Below, one piece after another: positions 25,664 through 34,809 of a stretch of DNA of 64,000 nucleotides. The stretch's first letter is position 1. Every line of letters starts with the position of its first letter. The stretch is from Streptomyces rishiriensis (GTDB lineage Bacteria; Actinomycetota; Actinomycetes; Streptomycetales; Streptomycetaceae): NCBI RefSeq assembly GCF_030815485.1, contig NZ_JAUSWV010000002.1:2542001-2606000 (forward strand), in the 5' to 3' direction. A model generated the notes under the pieces. That model was not told the origin of the DNA, made no database searches, and was given only the letters and a program-made list of their open reading frames with translations. The translations under genes and the position numbers were made by a program.

Positions 25664-26665
25664 TCACGCGTCCTCGCCGGGGTAGCGCACGCCGATCCGC
25701 TCGCGGACCGTGTCGAGGGTCCGCATGACCGCGAGGCTGCCGTCGAGCGGGACCAGCGGCGACTCGGTCTCGCCGGCCCGCAGCGCGCGCATCACCTCGC
25801 GGGCCTCGTGCCGGAGCGTCGTACGGGGCCCGTCGGCCGGGTCGGCGGCGAACTCCTCCGGGTCACGCCCGGCACGGTGCAGCACGAGGCGGTCGGGGTG
25901 GAAGAAGCCGGACGGGAGGTCGATCCGGCCGCGTGAGCCGGTGACGGAGGCGGTGGTGCCCGTACCGCCTGCCAGCGAGCAGTGCAGGGCGGCGAGCGCG
26001 CCGGAGTCCCAGGACAGGGCCAGCACCGTCTGGAGGTCGACGCCCTCGGCGGAGAGGACGGCCTGGGCGGCGATGCCCGAGGGCGCGCCGAGCAGGAGGT
26101 GCGCGAAGGAGACCGGGTAGACGCCGAGGTCGAGGAGGGCGCCGCCGCCCTGGGCGGGGTCGCGCAGCCGGTGCGAGGGCGGGAAGGGCCCTTCGAGACC
26201 GAAGTCGGCCTGCACGGTGCGGACCTCGCCGATCGCGCCGTCGTCGACGAGGGCCTTGAGGCGGCGGACGACCGGGTTGCAGTACATCCACATGGCTTCC
26301 ATGAGGAAGCGGTCGCGCTCCCGGGCCAGCGCGACCAGTTCCTCGGCCTCGCGCAGGTTCAGCGTGAACGCCTTCTCGCACAGCACGTTCCGCCCGGCCT
26401 CCAGGCAGAGGCCGGCGGCAGCGCGGTGGGCGGCGTGCGGGGTGGCGACGTAGACGACATCGATGTCCTCGTCCGCGGCGAGCGCGGCCCAGTCCCCGTA
26501 GGCCCGGGGTATGCCGAACCGGTCGGCGAACGCCTTCGCGGAGACCTCGCTGCGCGAGGCGACCGCGACCACCTCCGCGTCGGGCAGGTCGATCAGGTCC
26601 GCCGTGAACGCGCCGGCGATCCCGCCGGTCGCCAGGATCCCCCACCGCACCGTGTCCGTCGTCAT
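25664..26665 (-). CDS. Gfo/Idh/MocA family NAD(P)-dependent oxidoreductase
   Basis: 333 residues. The N-terminal Rossmann domain has WGILATGGIAGAF (GxGxxG-like, here ATGGIA) and the catalytic-lysine motif LCEKAFTLN in place of the usual EKP. The C-terminal alpha/beta dimerisation domain has PSHRLRDPAQGGGALLDLGVYPVSFAHLL, as in dimeric dihydrodiol dehydrogenase-like members. It oxidises or reduces a sugar or cyclitol hydroxyl; the substrate is unknown. GGGGCAGGGT stands before the ATG. A palindromic region separates it from the divergent MFS gene. Confidence 0.9.
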   Translation of the reverse strand: MTTDTVRWGILATGGIAGAFTADLIDLPDAEVVAVASRSEVSAKAFADRFGIPRAYGDWAALAADEDIDVVYVATPHAAHRAAAGLCLEAGRNVLCEKAFTLNLREAEELVALARERDRFLMEAMWMYCNPVVRRLKALVDDGAIGEVRTVQADFGLEGPFPPSHRLRDPAQGGGALLDLGVYPVSFAHLLLGAPSGIAAQAVLSAEGVDLQTVLALSWDSGALAALHCSLAGGTGTTASVTGSRGRIDLPSGFFHPDRLVLHRAGRDPEEFAADPADGPRTTLRHEAREVMRALRAGETESPLVPLDGSLAVMRTLDTVRERIGVRYPGEDA

Positions 26666-26687
26666 ACCCTGCCCCGCCCTCGTGCCG

Positions 26688-26712
26688 TCTCAGCAGTGTG
26701 TTCGAGCTGAGA
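26688..26712. promoter_or_regulatory. Inverted repeat TCTCAGC-N11-GCTGAGA between divergent genes
   Basis: Perfect 7-bp arms 11 bp apart, in the 87-bp gap between the divergent oxidoreductase and Bcr-type MFS genes. A candidate shared operator. Confidence 0.45.
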
Positions 26713-26752
26713 GCATAGGGCGCACAGATGTCGGAGAGGGAGGGGCGGCCGG

Positions 26753-28102
26753 ATGCCGGAGGGCGGGGCCATACCTGAGGCGGCGCCGAAGGCCGTGCCG
26801 GACCGGGGCACGCGTGCGGGCGGAAAGGCGGCGCCGACGCTGTCCGCCCGGCGCCGGACGGGGCTGCTCGTCACCCTCGTCCTGGGCGGGCTGACCGCCA
26901 CTCCCCCGCTCTCGATGGACATGTATCTGCCGGCGCTGCCGGAGGTGACCCGCTCCCTGCACGCGCCCGCCGCGACCGTGCAGCTCACGCTGACCGCGTG
27001 CCTGGCCGGCATGGCGCTGGGGCAGCTGGTGTGCGGTCCGATGAGCGACCGGTGGGGGCGCAGGCGTCCGCTGCTGGCCGGACTCGTCGTCTACGTCGTG
27101 GCCACCGCCCTGTGCGCCCTCGCGCCCACCGTCGAGCTGCTGGTCGCCTGCCGGCTGGTGCAGGGGCTCGCGGGCGCGGCCGGGATCGTGATCGCGCGGG
27201 CCGTGGTGCGGGACCTGTACGACGGCGTCGCGATGGCCCGGTTCTTCTCCACCCTGATGCTGATCTCCGGGGTCGCCCCGGTCGTGGCGCCGCTGATCGG
27301 GGCGCAGATCCTGCGGGCGACGGACTGGCGGGGCGTGTTCGTGCTCCTCACGGGGGTCGGGCTGCTGCTGGCCGCGGTGGTGTGGAAGCGGCTGCCCGAG
27401 ACCCTGCCCGCCGACGGACGTCACGCGGGCGGGGTCGGCGAGGCCCTGCGCTCGATGCGCCGGATCCTCGGCGACCCGCCCTTCACGGGGTACATGCTCA
27501 CGGGCGGTTTCACCTTCGCCGCGCTGTTCGCGTACATCAGCGCCTCGCCGTTCGTCGTCCAGGAGATCTACGGCGCCTCGCCCCAGACGTTCGGCCTGCT
27601 GTTCGGCGTGAACTCGGTCGGGCTGGTACTGATCGGCCAGGTCAACGGCAGGGTGCTGGTCGGCCGCGTCCGGCTGGACCGGGTCCTGGCGGTCGGTCTC
27701 TCGGTGGTCGTGCTGGCCTCGGCCGCCCTGCTGCTGATGACGACGGGTGTGTTCGGCGAGGTCGGGCTGGCGCCGGTGGCCGCCGCGCTGTTCGTCCTGA
27801 TGTCCGCGATGGGCGTCACGCTGCCCAACGCGCAGACGCTCGCCCTGATGCGGGTCCGGCACTCCGCCGGTTCCGCCTCCGCGCTCCTCGGCACGTCCTC
27901 CTTCCTCATCGGCGCGATCGCCTCGCCGCTCGTCGGGATCGCCGGCGAGCACACGGCCGTCCCGATGGCCGTCGTCCAGTTGGCTGCCGCACTGGTGGCG
28001 TCGGCCTGCTTCGTGGGAATCTGCCGTCCCTGGAGCAAGGCGGGCGCGGAGGACGGAGGTCCCCCCGCTCGAGCGACGCGGAAAGCGGGGGAAGGGAACT
28101 GA
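26753..28102 (+). CDS. Bcr/CflA family multidrug efflux MFS transporter
   Basis: 449 residues, 12 helices. The family signature SMDMYLPALPEVTRSLHAPAATVQLTLTACLAGMALGQLVCGPMSDRWGRRRPLL is intact (helices 1-3). The N-terminal arm of about 35 residues is longer than in E. coli Bcr, so the true start may lie downstream. It exports drugs such as bicyclomycin-, chloramphenicol- or sulfonamide-like compounds in homologues; the local substrate is unknown. Its stop overlaps the presumed CTG start of the serine hydrolase gene. Confidence 0.9.
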   Translation: MPEGGAIPEAAPKAVPDRGTRAGGKAAPTLSARRRTGLLVTLVLGGLTATPPLSMDMYLPALPEVTRSLHAPAATVQLTLTACLAGMALGQLVCGPMSDRWGRRRPLLAGLVVYVVATALCALAPTVELLVACRLVQGLAGAAGIVIARAVVRDLYDGVAMARFFSTLMLISGVAPVVAPLIGAQILRATDWRGVFVLLTGVGLLLAAVVWKRLPETLPADGRHAGGVGEALRSMRRILGDPPFTGYMLTGGFTFAALFAYISASPFVVQEIYGASPQTFGLLFGVNSVGLVLIGQVNGRVLVGRVRLDRVLAVGLSVVVLASAALLLMTTGVFGEVGLAPVAAALFVLMSAMGVTLPNAQTLALMRVRHSAGSASALLGTSSFLIGAIASPLVGIAGEHTAVPMAVVQLAAALVASACFVGICRPWSKAGAEDGGPPARATRKAGEGN

Positions 28103-29223
28103 GCGCACCGAGACTGCGCGTCGACACACCGGAGCGAGCCGGACTCGACCCGGCGGAGACGCGCCTCCTCGTCCGTGACGTCGTGGACCTCACCACCGGC
28201 GACCGGCCGTGGGCGGCCGGCGCCGTCGTGGTCGCCGGGCGCGGCCCGGTGATCGCCGTGCGGGAAGCGGTGGGCTGGGCGGTGCGGTACTCGGCGTACG
28301 ACCCGGCGGCCGACGCGGGGGTGGAGCTGCCGGCGGGGGCACGGATCCCGATGACCGTCGACACCCCCTTCGACCTGGCGTCCCTCACCAAGCTGTTCAC
28401 GTCGGTGGCGGCGGTGCAGCAGATCGAACGCGGCACCCTCGGCATCGACGCGCGGGTGGGCGCGTATCTGCCCGACTTCCACGCGGCCGCGGCCCACGGC
28501 ATCACCGTCCGCCAGCTCCTCACCCACACCTCCGGGCTGCGCCCCGAGCTACCCCTGTACGAGTGCGCCGACGACACCCAGCGGTGGGCGCTGCTGCGCG
28601 CGGAGGCGCCGGTCCGCGCGCCCGGCGCCCACGGGTACTCGGACCTGAACATGCTGCTGCTCCAGCAGCTCCTGGAGCGGCTGACCGGCCGCACCCTCGA
28701 CGTCCTCGTGCGGGACGGGATCACCCGGCCGCTGGGCATGACGTCGACCGACTTCGGCCCCTGCCCCGGCGCGGCGGCGACCGAGGACCAGCGGCGTCCC
28801 TGGGCGAAGGCGGACCGGGGGATGCTGCGGGGCGTGGTGCACGACGAGAACGCCTGGGCGCTGGGCGGGGTGGCCGGTCACGCGGGGCTCTTCTCCACCG
28901 GCCACGACCTCGCGGTGTTCTGCCGCACCCTGCTGTCGGGCGGTTCGTACGGTCCCGCCCGCATCCTCGGCCCCGACTTCGTGGAACTCCTGCTGACCCC
29001 GCCGGGGCTGGGCTTCGCGGTGGACCAGTCGTGGTTCATGGGCGAGCTGGCGGGCGAGGGCGCGGCGGGGCACACGGGGTTCACCGGGACCTCGCTGGTG
29101 CTGGATCCGGCGACGGACACGTTCGTGGTGCTGCTGGCGAACACGGTGCATCCGCGCAGACGGGTGCCGGACAGCGGGCCCCGGGCGCTGGTGGGGACGC
29201 GGCTGGCGATGGCGGTGCGGTGA
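28099..29223 (+). CDS. Serine hydrolase, beta-lactamase/class C (DD-peptidase-like)
   Basis: About 374 residues. Active-site motifs are complete: SLTK (FDLASLTKLF), YSDLN (YxN) and HTG (GHTGFTGTS). No ATG, GTG or TTG lies in frame between an open region inside the MFS gene and the conserved N-terminal sequence RVDTPERAGLD. The best start is CTG at 28099, which overlaps the MFS stop (CTGA) and has GGGGGAAGGGA just upstream. Absence of a signal peptide suggests a cytosolic esterase or peptidase rather than a secreted beta-lactamase. It is translationally coupled to the pump gene. Confidence 0.85.
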   Translation: MSAPRLRVDTPERAGLDPAETRLLVRDVVDLTTGDRPWAAGAVVVAGRGPVIAVREAVGWAVRYSAYDPAADAGVELPAGARIPMTVDTPFDLASLTKLFTSVAAVQQIERGTLGIDARVGAYLPDFHAAAAHGITVRQLLTHTSGLRPELPLYECADDTQRWALLRAEAPVRAPGAHGYSDLNMLLLQQLLERLTGRTLDVLVRDGITRPLGMTSTDFGPCPGAAATEDQRRPWAKADRGMLRGVVHDENAWALGGVAGHAGLFSTGHDLAVFCRTLLSGGSYGPARILGPDFVELLLTPPGLGFAVDQSWFMGELAGEGAAGHTGFTGTSLVLDPATDTFVVLLANTVHPRRRVPDSGPRALVGTRLAMAVR

Positions 29224-29373
29224 GGGTCGTACGGCGAGGGTTGTGCGGTGGCGGGCATGCCGTGTGTGGCGGGCGTGGGGCGGGGGCGAGCGGTGGCGGC
29301 CGCCGCGGCGGCGTGGGCCCTCACGATGGCGGGCGTGCAGCGGGGCCGGCACGGAGGCGACCGTGCCGTACGG

Positions 29374-29467
29374 GCGCGGAGTGAGGGCAGGGGCGGGCGC
29401 GGAGTGAGGGCGGACGCGGGCGCCGGGTGAGGGCAGGGGTGGGCGGGGGGGTGAGGGCAGGGGCCCG
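29374..29467. repeat. Degenerate 23-24-bp tandem repeat
   Basis: Four copies of GTGAGGGC at 29381, 29404, 29427 and 29451, each followed by a GC-rich stretch (aggggcggg or similar). The array lies between the serine hydrolase and the Rsm22-type gene, in a 263-bp gap without a gene. Confidence 0.65.
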
Positions 29468-29486
29468 GACCTGAGAAAATCCGGGG

Positions 29487-30473
29487 GTGAACGTCTCCGT
29501 ACCCGTTTCCGAGACCCTCCGCGGTGCCCTGACGGACCTGCTCGACGGGCTGCCGCCCAAGCAGGCCGGACAGGCCGTCGAGCGGCTCATCGCCAGCTAC
29601 CGGGGCGCCACCCCCACCGACGCCCCCATCCTGCGCGACCGGGCGGACGTGGCCGCGTACGCCGCGTACCGGATGCCGGCGACCTTCGAGGCGGTGCGGT
29701 CTGCGCTGGAGGCGTTCGCGGACGCCGTGCCGCAGTGGTCGCCGGGCAGCCATGTGGACGTCGGCGGCGGCACGGGCGCGGCGACCTGGGCGGTGAGTTC
29801 CACCTGGGAGGGGACCCGCCCGGTGACCGTGCTCGACTGGGCGGAGCCGGCCCTGGCCCTCGGCCGCGAGGTGGCCGCGGCGAACCCGGCGCTGCGCGGC
29901 GCCCGCTGGCAGCGCGCCCGCATCGGCACGGCCCTCGCGCTGGACCCCACGGACCTGGTGACCGTCTCCTATGTCCTCAACGAGCTGGCCGCACCCGACC
30001 GGGCGGTGCTGGTGGACGCCGCCGCGTCGGCCGCGCAGGCCGTGGTGATCGTCGAGCCGGGCACCCCGGACGGCTACGCCCGGGTGATCGAGGCCCGCGA
30101 CCGGCTGATCGCCGCCGGGTTCCGGGTCGCCGCGCCCTGCCCGCACAGCGCGGCCTGTCCGATCGTGCCCGGCACGGACTGGTGCCACTTCTCGGCGCGG
30201 GTCAGCCGCTCCTCCCTGCACCGGCAGGTCAAGGGCGGCTCGCTGCCCTACGAGGACGAGAAGTTCAGCTACGTCGCGGCCGCCCGCTTCCCCGTCTCAC
30301 CCGCCTCCTCCCGGGTGGTGCGACGGCCGCAGATCCGCAAGGGCCAGGTGCTCCTCGACCTGTGCGAGACCGAGGAGCGGCTGAGCCGTACGACGGTGAC
30401 GAAGAAGCACGGCGACCTGTACCGGGCGGCCCGGGACGCCGACTGGGGCGACACCTGGCCGCCGGCCCCGTGA
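29487..30473 (+). CDS. Rsm22-family (small ribosomal subunit) SAM methyltransferase-like protein
   Basis: 328 residues, GTG start. A class I SAM fold is marked by VDVGGGTGAATWAV (motif I, about residues 91-103), followed by VTVLDWAEPAL and VSYVLNELA. The Rsm22-specific C-terminal part has cysteines in CPHSAACPIV and DWCHF that could hold an Fe-S cluster, then HRQVKGGSLPYEDEKFSYVA. Mitochondrial Rsm22 acts in small-subunit assembly; bacterial members are probably rRNA-related but unproven. No typical SD is visible, so leaderless expression is possible. Confidence 0.85.
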   Translation: MNVSVPVSETLRGALTDLLDGLPPKQAGQAVERLIASYRGATPTDAPILRDRADVAAYAAYRMPATFEAVRSALEAFADAVPQWSPGSHVDVGGGTGAATWAVSSTWEGTRPVTVLDWAEPALALGREVAAANPALRGARWQRARIGTALALDPTDLVTVSYVLNELAAPDRAVLVDAAASAAQAVVIVEPGTPDGYARVIEARDRLIAAGFRVAAPCPHSAACPIVPGTDWCHFSARVSRSSLHRQVKGGSLPYEDEKFSYVAAARFPVSPASSRVVRRPQIRKGQVLLDLCETEERLSRTTVTKKHGDLYRAARDADWGDTWPPAP

Positions 30474-30483
30474 GGCCCGTGGC

Positions 30484-32124
30484 TCAGGCGGGCTTGAGCC
30501 CCTGGTCGCCGACCTCCGTCACGAAGGAGGCGGCCGTGGTGAGGGGGGCGCCCTGCGTGGTGACGTACGGGACGGTTTTGAAGTCGGCGCGGGCGAGGTC
30601 GCGGCCGAACGAGACGGTCGCGTAGCCGCGCAGGCCGTTGTAGTACTTCAGGTGCGGGTTGGCGGCCATGAAGGCGCCCCAGTTGGCGGGCTTGGCGGAC
30701 CCGTTGCCGCCGCTGGAGATCGACGAGGTGACGATCTCCGTGCCGAGGGTCTTCGACGCCTGGTCGGCGAAGTCCCGCTTGATGTCGAACCCGTAGTGCA
30801 CGTGGACGTCGCCGGTCAGGACCATCAGGTTCTCGACGCCGGCGGCCTGCGCGCCCGCCAGGACCCGCTCCCGGGAGGCCGGGTAGCCGTCCCAGGAATC
30901 CATGGAGACCTGCGAGGGCACGGTGGTGGAGTTGTACCGCTGCGCGAAGGTGACCTGTTGCGGGACCACGTTCCACAGGGCGCGGGAGCGGTGCCAGCCG
31001 TCGATCAGCCACCGTTCCTGGGCAGCGCCGGTCAGGGTGCGCCCCGGGTCCTCCGACTCGGGCCCGGGAACCCGCCAGCCGTCGCCGTACGCCTGGTCGG
31101 AGCGGTACTGGCGGGTGTCGAGGACGTCGAAGCGGGCGAGCCGGCCCCAGTGCAGGCGACGGTAGAGCCTGAGGTCGGGGCCGTCGGGGAGCTGCGGGCG
31201 GCGCAGCGGCTGGTTCTCCCAGTAGGCCCGGTAGGCGGCGGCCCGGCGGATGAGGAACTCCTCGGCCGGGTCGTCGTTCTCCGACACCGCGCCCGCGTAG
31301 TTGTTCTCGGTCTCGTGGTCGTCCCAGGTGACGACGAACGGGTGGGCGGCGTGCGCGGCCAGCAGGTCGGGGTCGGACTTGTACAGCGCGTACTTGAGGC
31401 GGTAGTCGTCCAGCGTCACCATCTCGTGGCCGTAGACGGCGGGCACGGTCCCGGCCGGGTAGGCGCGGGCGCCGCCGACGCCGCTGACGGCGTACTCGTA
31501 GAGGTAGTCGCCGAGGTGCAGGACGAAGTCCACGTCGTCCTCGGCGAGGTGCTTGTACGCGGTGAAGTAGCCCTGGTCGTAGCGCTGGCAGGAGACCACG
31601 CCGACGGTCAGGGCGGCGGTCCGGGCACCGGGGGCGGGAGCGGTCCGGGTACGGCCGGTGCGGCTGATCCAGGCGCCCGCCTTGAAGCGGTAGTAGTACA
31701 CGCGGTCGTTCTCGAGGCCGTCGACCTGGACGTGCACGCTGTGACCGAACTCCGGGTGCGCGAGCGTGGTGCCGCGCCTGACGGGTCTGCGGAAGGTCTC
31801 GTCGCGGGCCAGTTCCCAGTGCACGGTGACCCGCTCGGCGGGCAGTCCGCCGTCCGCCTGGTACGGGGCGGGCGCGAGGCGGGTCCACAGGAGGACGGAG
31901 CCGGGCAGCGGGTCGCCGGAGGCGACGCCGAGGGTGAAGGGGTCGTCGGTGAGCCGTGCCGGGTCGAGTTCGGCGGCGGCCGCGGTACCGGCGGCGGGCA
32001 GGTTCACCGTGAAGGCGAGCGCGGCGGCGGCCGCGGTGCCGGTGAGGAAGCGGCGGCGCCCCAGGTGGCGAGCGGTGGCGCGGAGTTCGGGGGCGTGCTG
32101 GGAGTGGTGGGCTGCGGGTGTCAT
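30484..32124 (-). CDS. phoD: Alkaline phosphatase, PhoD-like, Tat-exported
   Basis: 546 residues; GGGGAGGA before the ATG fixes the start. The Tat signal is [17 protein letters not shown]. The PhoD N-terminal domain ([21 protein letters not shown]) is followed by the metallophosphatase core: [35 protein letters not shown] and [13 protein letters not shown]. These give the Ca2+/Fe3+ ligands of PhoD-type phosphomono/diesterases. It would release phosphate outside the cell. No clear PHO boxes were seen in the 150 bp upstream. It converges tightly with the Rsm22-type gene (10 bp). Confidence 0.93.
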   Translation of the reverse strand: MTPAAHHSQHAPELRATARHLGRRRFLTGTAAAAALAFTVNLPAAGTAAAAELDPARLTDDPFTLGVASGDPLPGSVLLWTRLAPAPYQADGGLPAERVTVHWELARDETFRRPVRRGTTLAHPEFGHSVHVQVDGLENDRVYYYRFKAGAWISRTGRTRTAPAPGARTAALTVGVVSCQRYDQGYFTAYKHLAEDDVDFVLHLGDYLYEYAVSGVGGARAYPAGTVPAVYGHEMVTLDDYRLKYALYKSDPDLLAAHAAHPFVVTWDDHETENNYAGAVSENDDPAEEFLIRRAAAYRAYWENQPLRRPQLPDGPDLRLYRRLHWGRLARFDVLDTRQYRSDQAYGDGWRVPGPESEDPGRTLTGAAQERWLIDGWHRSRALWNVVPQQVTFAQRYNSTTVPSQVSMDSWDGYPASRERVLAGAQAAGVENLMVLTGDVHVHYGFDIKRDFADQASKTLGTEIVTSSISSGGNGSAKPANWGAFMAANPHLKYYNGLRGYATVSFGRDLARADFKTVPYVTTQGAPLTTAASFVTEVGDQGLKPA

Positions 32125-32285
32125 TCCGGTCCTCCCCTGAAAAAAATGGCGGCAGGAGGCATTGGAGTGGCCGGAGACGGCCCGGGAGCGTCGCTGGGTT
32201 GGCGCGTACACAACAGTCGGATGTCGGACGGGTGCGTCCCGCGTGCCGGATCCGAGGGAACGCCGCTCACGTACGCTGCGGGCCC

Positions 32286-33113
32286 ATGAACGCCGAGAAC
32301 ACAGAGAATGCCGAGAACGCCCGGGACACCCCGGCCGCCGGCCGATCCACCGGTCGATCCGCCGGTCGGACGAAGATCGCGGTCGTCACCGGCGCCGGTT
32401 CCGGGATCGGACGGGCGGTGTCCGTGGAACTGCTGCGCGCGGGCTGGTCGGTGGCGCTGGCCGGACGGCGCGCCGCGGCCCTGGAGGCGACGGCCGCGCT
32501 GGTGCCCGAGGGCACGTGTCTCGCCGTGCGGACGGACGTCTCGCGCCCGGAGGAGGTGACGGCCCTCTTCGACGCCGTACGGGACCGCTTCGGGCGGCTG
32601 GACCTGCTGTTCAACAACGCGGGCACGTTCGGGCCGGGTGGCGTGCCGTTCGAGGAACTCCCCTACGACGCCTGGCGGCACGTGGTGGACACCAACCTCA
32701 ACGGGGCCTTCCTGTGCGCGCAGGGGGCGTACCGGCAGATGAAGGAGCAGGATCCCCGGGGCGGCCGGATCATCAACAACGGCTCCGTCTCGGCGCACAC
32801 GCCCCGCCCGCTGTCCGCGCCCTACACGGCGACCAAGCACGCTCTCACCGGTCTGACGAAGTCCCTCTCGCTGGACGGCCGTGCGTACGGCATCGCGGTC
32901 GGACAGATCGACATCGGCAACGCGGCCACCGACATGACGGCGCGGATGCGGACGGGCGCGTTGCAGGCGAACGGCGAGACCGCGCCGGAACCGGTGATGG
33001 ACGTCGCCGATGTGGCGCGCACGGTGCGGCACATGGCGGAACTGCCGCTGGAGGCGAACGTGCAGTTCGCGACGGTGCTGGCGACGGCGATGCCGTACGT
33101 GGGACGGGGGTGA
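32286..33113 (+). CDS. SDR family NAD(P)-dependent oxidoreductase
   Basis: 275 residues. The cofactor motif is TGAGSGIG (about residues 37-44), followed by LFNNAGTFG and the catalytic Ser (NNGSVSA) and YTATK (YxxxK). A TGxxxGxG-type classical SDR. The odd N-terminus [15 protein letters not shown] is repetitive and may be unstructured; a start nearer TKIAVVTG would be usual but no better codon is evident. No SD is present; TACGCT eight bases before the ATG allows a leaderless promoter. The substrate is unknown. Confidence 0.88.
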   Translation: MNAENTENAENARDTPAAGRSTGRSAGRTKIAVVTGAGSGIGRAVSVELLRAGWSVALAGRRAAALEATAALVPEGTCLAVRTDVSRPEEVTALFDAVRDRFGRLDLLFNNAGTFGPGGVPFEELPYDAWRHVVDTNLNGAFLCAQGAYRQMKEQDPRGGRIINNGSVSAHTPRPLSAPYTATKHALTGLTKSLSLDGRAYGIAVGQIDIGNAATDMTARMRTGALQANGETAPEPVMDVADVARTVRHMAELPLEANVQFATVLATAMPYVGRG

Positions 33114-33136
33114 GGACACTCGCCGGAGCGGGCCGT

Positions 33137-33154
33137 GGGCGGCACGGGCCGCCC
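33137..33154 (+). terminator. Hairpin after the SDR gene
   Basis: GGGCGG-cacggg-CCGCCC, 23 bp after the SDR stop. Confidence 0.5.
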
Positions 33155-33310
33155 CCGGACAGTCAACTGCTCAACCTGCACAACCGGAGTTTCTCCGTCC
33201 GCACCATTGCGGCCGATGACGGACTTATGCTCAACTCTTCTCCACGAGAACTTCACACTTGGTGCACGACAGTCCGCACCGGACGACCGCACACCACACC
33301 GAGGGGGAGG

Positions 33311-33390
33311 GACAGCCGTCCCATGGCACCGGGTGGGGGTGGACCTCGCTGGGACCGCGAGGTACGCACCGGCGCCGTGGGACGGCTGTC
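33311..33390. repeat. Nested inverted repeat (17-bp arms around an inner 7-bp hairpin)
   Basis: Outer arms GACAGCCGTCCCATGGC (33311-33327) and GCCGTGGGACGGCTGTC (33374-33390) match except for one base. Inside lies ACCTCGC-tgggacc-GCGAGGT (33343-33363). The element sits just beyond the dacC stop. It may be a large terminator or the remains of a small mobile element. Confidence 0.65.
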
Positions 33391-33395
33391 GCATG

Positions 33396-34634
33396 TCAGC
33401 TCGCGGGCGGCGCCTCGACGGAACGACGCCGGCGCAGCGCGTACGTCCCGCCCGCGAGCACCGCCACCGCTCCCGCGGCCCCGCCGAGCGCGCCCCAGCC
33501 GTCCGGCCCCGCACCGGCCGACGACGATGTCTCCGCCCCGGCATGCGGCGCCTTTCCCGCGGACGAGCCGCCCGCCCTGGCCCCGCCCTCGCTCAACGCC
33601 TCGACCAGCGTCCCCACCGGCCGTGCCGAACCGCCCTGCGCGAAACCCCAGTCGAGCAGCGCGGCCGTCTCCTCGTAGACGGCGTTGTGGCCGCTCTTCG
33701 GATGCAGCACGGTGACGACCAGGGTGCGCCCCGCGCGGGTCGCGGCGCCGGTGAAGGTGTTGCCGGCGTTGCTGGTGAAGCCGTTCTTCACACCGATCAC
33801 GCCCGGGTACGGCGTCACCCCGTAGGCGCCCGACAGCAGCCGGTCGGTGTTCTCGATGCGGAACGTCTTCCCGCCTCCGGCCGGGAACCGGGCGGCCCTG
33901 GTGCCGCAGTAGGCGCGGAAGTCGGCGTCACGCAACCCGTGCCGGGCGAAAAGGGTGAGGTCGTAGGCGGAGGACAGCTGACCCTCGTGGTCGTAGCCGT
34001 CGGGACTGACGACATGGGTGTCCAGCGCCTGGAGGTCGACCGCTCTCGCCTGCATCTCGGCGACCGTCTTCGCGACCCCGCCGTTCATCCGGGCGAGCAC
34101 CTGCACGGCGTCGTTGCCCGACCGCAGGAACACGCCCTGCCACAACTGCTCGACGGTGTAGGTGATCCCGGCCCTGACGCCGACGAGGCTGGAGCCGGAC
34201 GGGATACCGGCCAGGTCCGCGTCGGTCACCAGGTGGCGCTCGGTGCGCTCGAACCGGCCCAGCAGGGTGTCCGCGAACAGCATCTTCAGCGTGGAGGCGG
34301 GGGCGACCCGAAGATGCGCGCGGTAGGAGGCGAGCACCTCGCCGCTGTCCTGGTCGGCGAGCAGCCAGGCCCGGGCGGTGAGTTTCCCCGGCACGGCGCC
34401 GCCGCCGTTCGCCTGGACGCCGTCGGCGATCAGCCGTGCACCGCCGACCACCACGTCGGACGCGGCGGCGGCCGGTGCCGCGGCGAGCGGTGCGGCGGCC
34501 AGGGGCCCGGTGGCCGCGAGGGCCAGCAGGGAGCGCCGGGACAGGCGCGGAGACAGGCGCGGGGACGGGCGCGAGAATGCGTGCACTGCGGGACCGTACA
34601 AGGGGATTCGGGGAAAACGGAAATTCTCAGCCAA
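33396..34634 (-). CDS. D-alanyl-D-alanine carboxypeptidase (S11 family PBP)
   Basis: Up to 412 residues. The active site is intact: STLK (VAPASTLKML), SGN (FLRSGNDAV) and KNG in GVIGVKNGFTSNAGNTF, where family members have KTG. It trims the terminal D-Ala of peptidoglycan stem peptides. A signal sequence follows RLSRRSLLALAATG, and the C-terminus has GWGALGGAAGAVAVLAGGTYALRRRR, a membrane anchor. The first possible start is TTG at 34634. GTG at 34586 (VHAFSRPSP), with TACGGT six bases before it, may instead be a leaderless start. KTG to KNG is the one notable change. Confidence 0.9.
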   Translation of the reverse strand: MAENFRFPRIPLYGPAVHAFSRPSPRLSPRLSRRSLLALAATGPLAAAPLAAAPAAAASDVVVGGARLIADGVQANGGGAVPGKLTARAWLLADQDSGEVLASYRAHLRVAPASTLKMLFADTLLGRFERTERHLVTDADLAGIPSGSSLVGVRAGITYTVEQLWQGVFLRSGNDAVQVLARMNGGVAKTVAEMQARAVDLQALDTHVVSPDGYDHEGQLSSAYDLTLFARHGLRDADFRAYCGTRAARFPAGGGKTFRIENTDRLLSGAYGVTPYPGVIGVKNGFTSNAGNTFTGAATRAGRTLVVTVLHPKSGHNAVYEETAALLDWGFAQGGSARPVGTLVEALSEGGARAGGSSAGKAPHAGAETSSSAGAGPDGWGALGGAAGAVAVLAGGTYALRRRRSVEAPPAS

Positions 34635-34809
34635 CCGCCGCCACCTGGGAAAAGCCCCTCCACAGCCTAGGAATCAGCTGTCTCAAGGAATTCTGATCCG
34701 GCCCTCCGCATTCTCAGTCCTTACACATCTTTTACTCAGGACGACTCAAAGGTTTCTCCCTAGGTTGTGGCCGCGCCCACAGCGGGCGCCAAGAACCTTA
34801 GGGAACGGG

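Noticed and set aside
32125..32285. PHO boxes upstream of the PhoD-like phosphatase
   Set aside because: I looked for direct GTTCACC-type repeats expected for PhoP and did not find a convincing pair.
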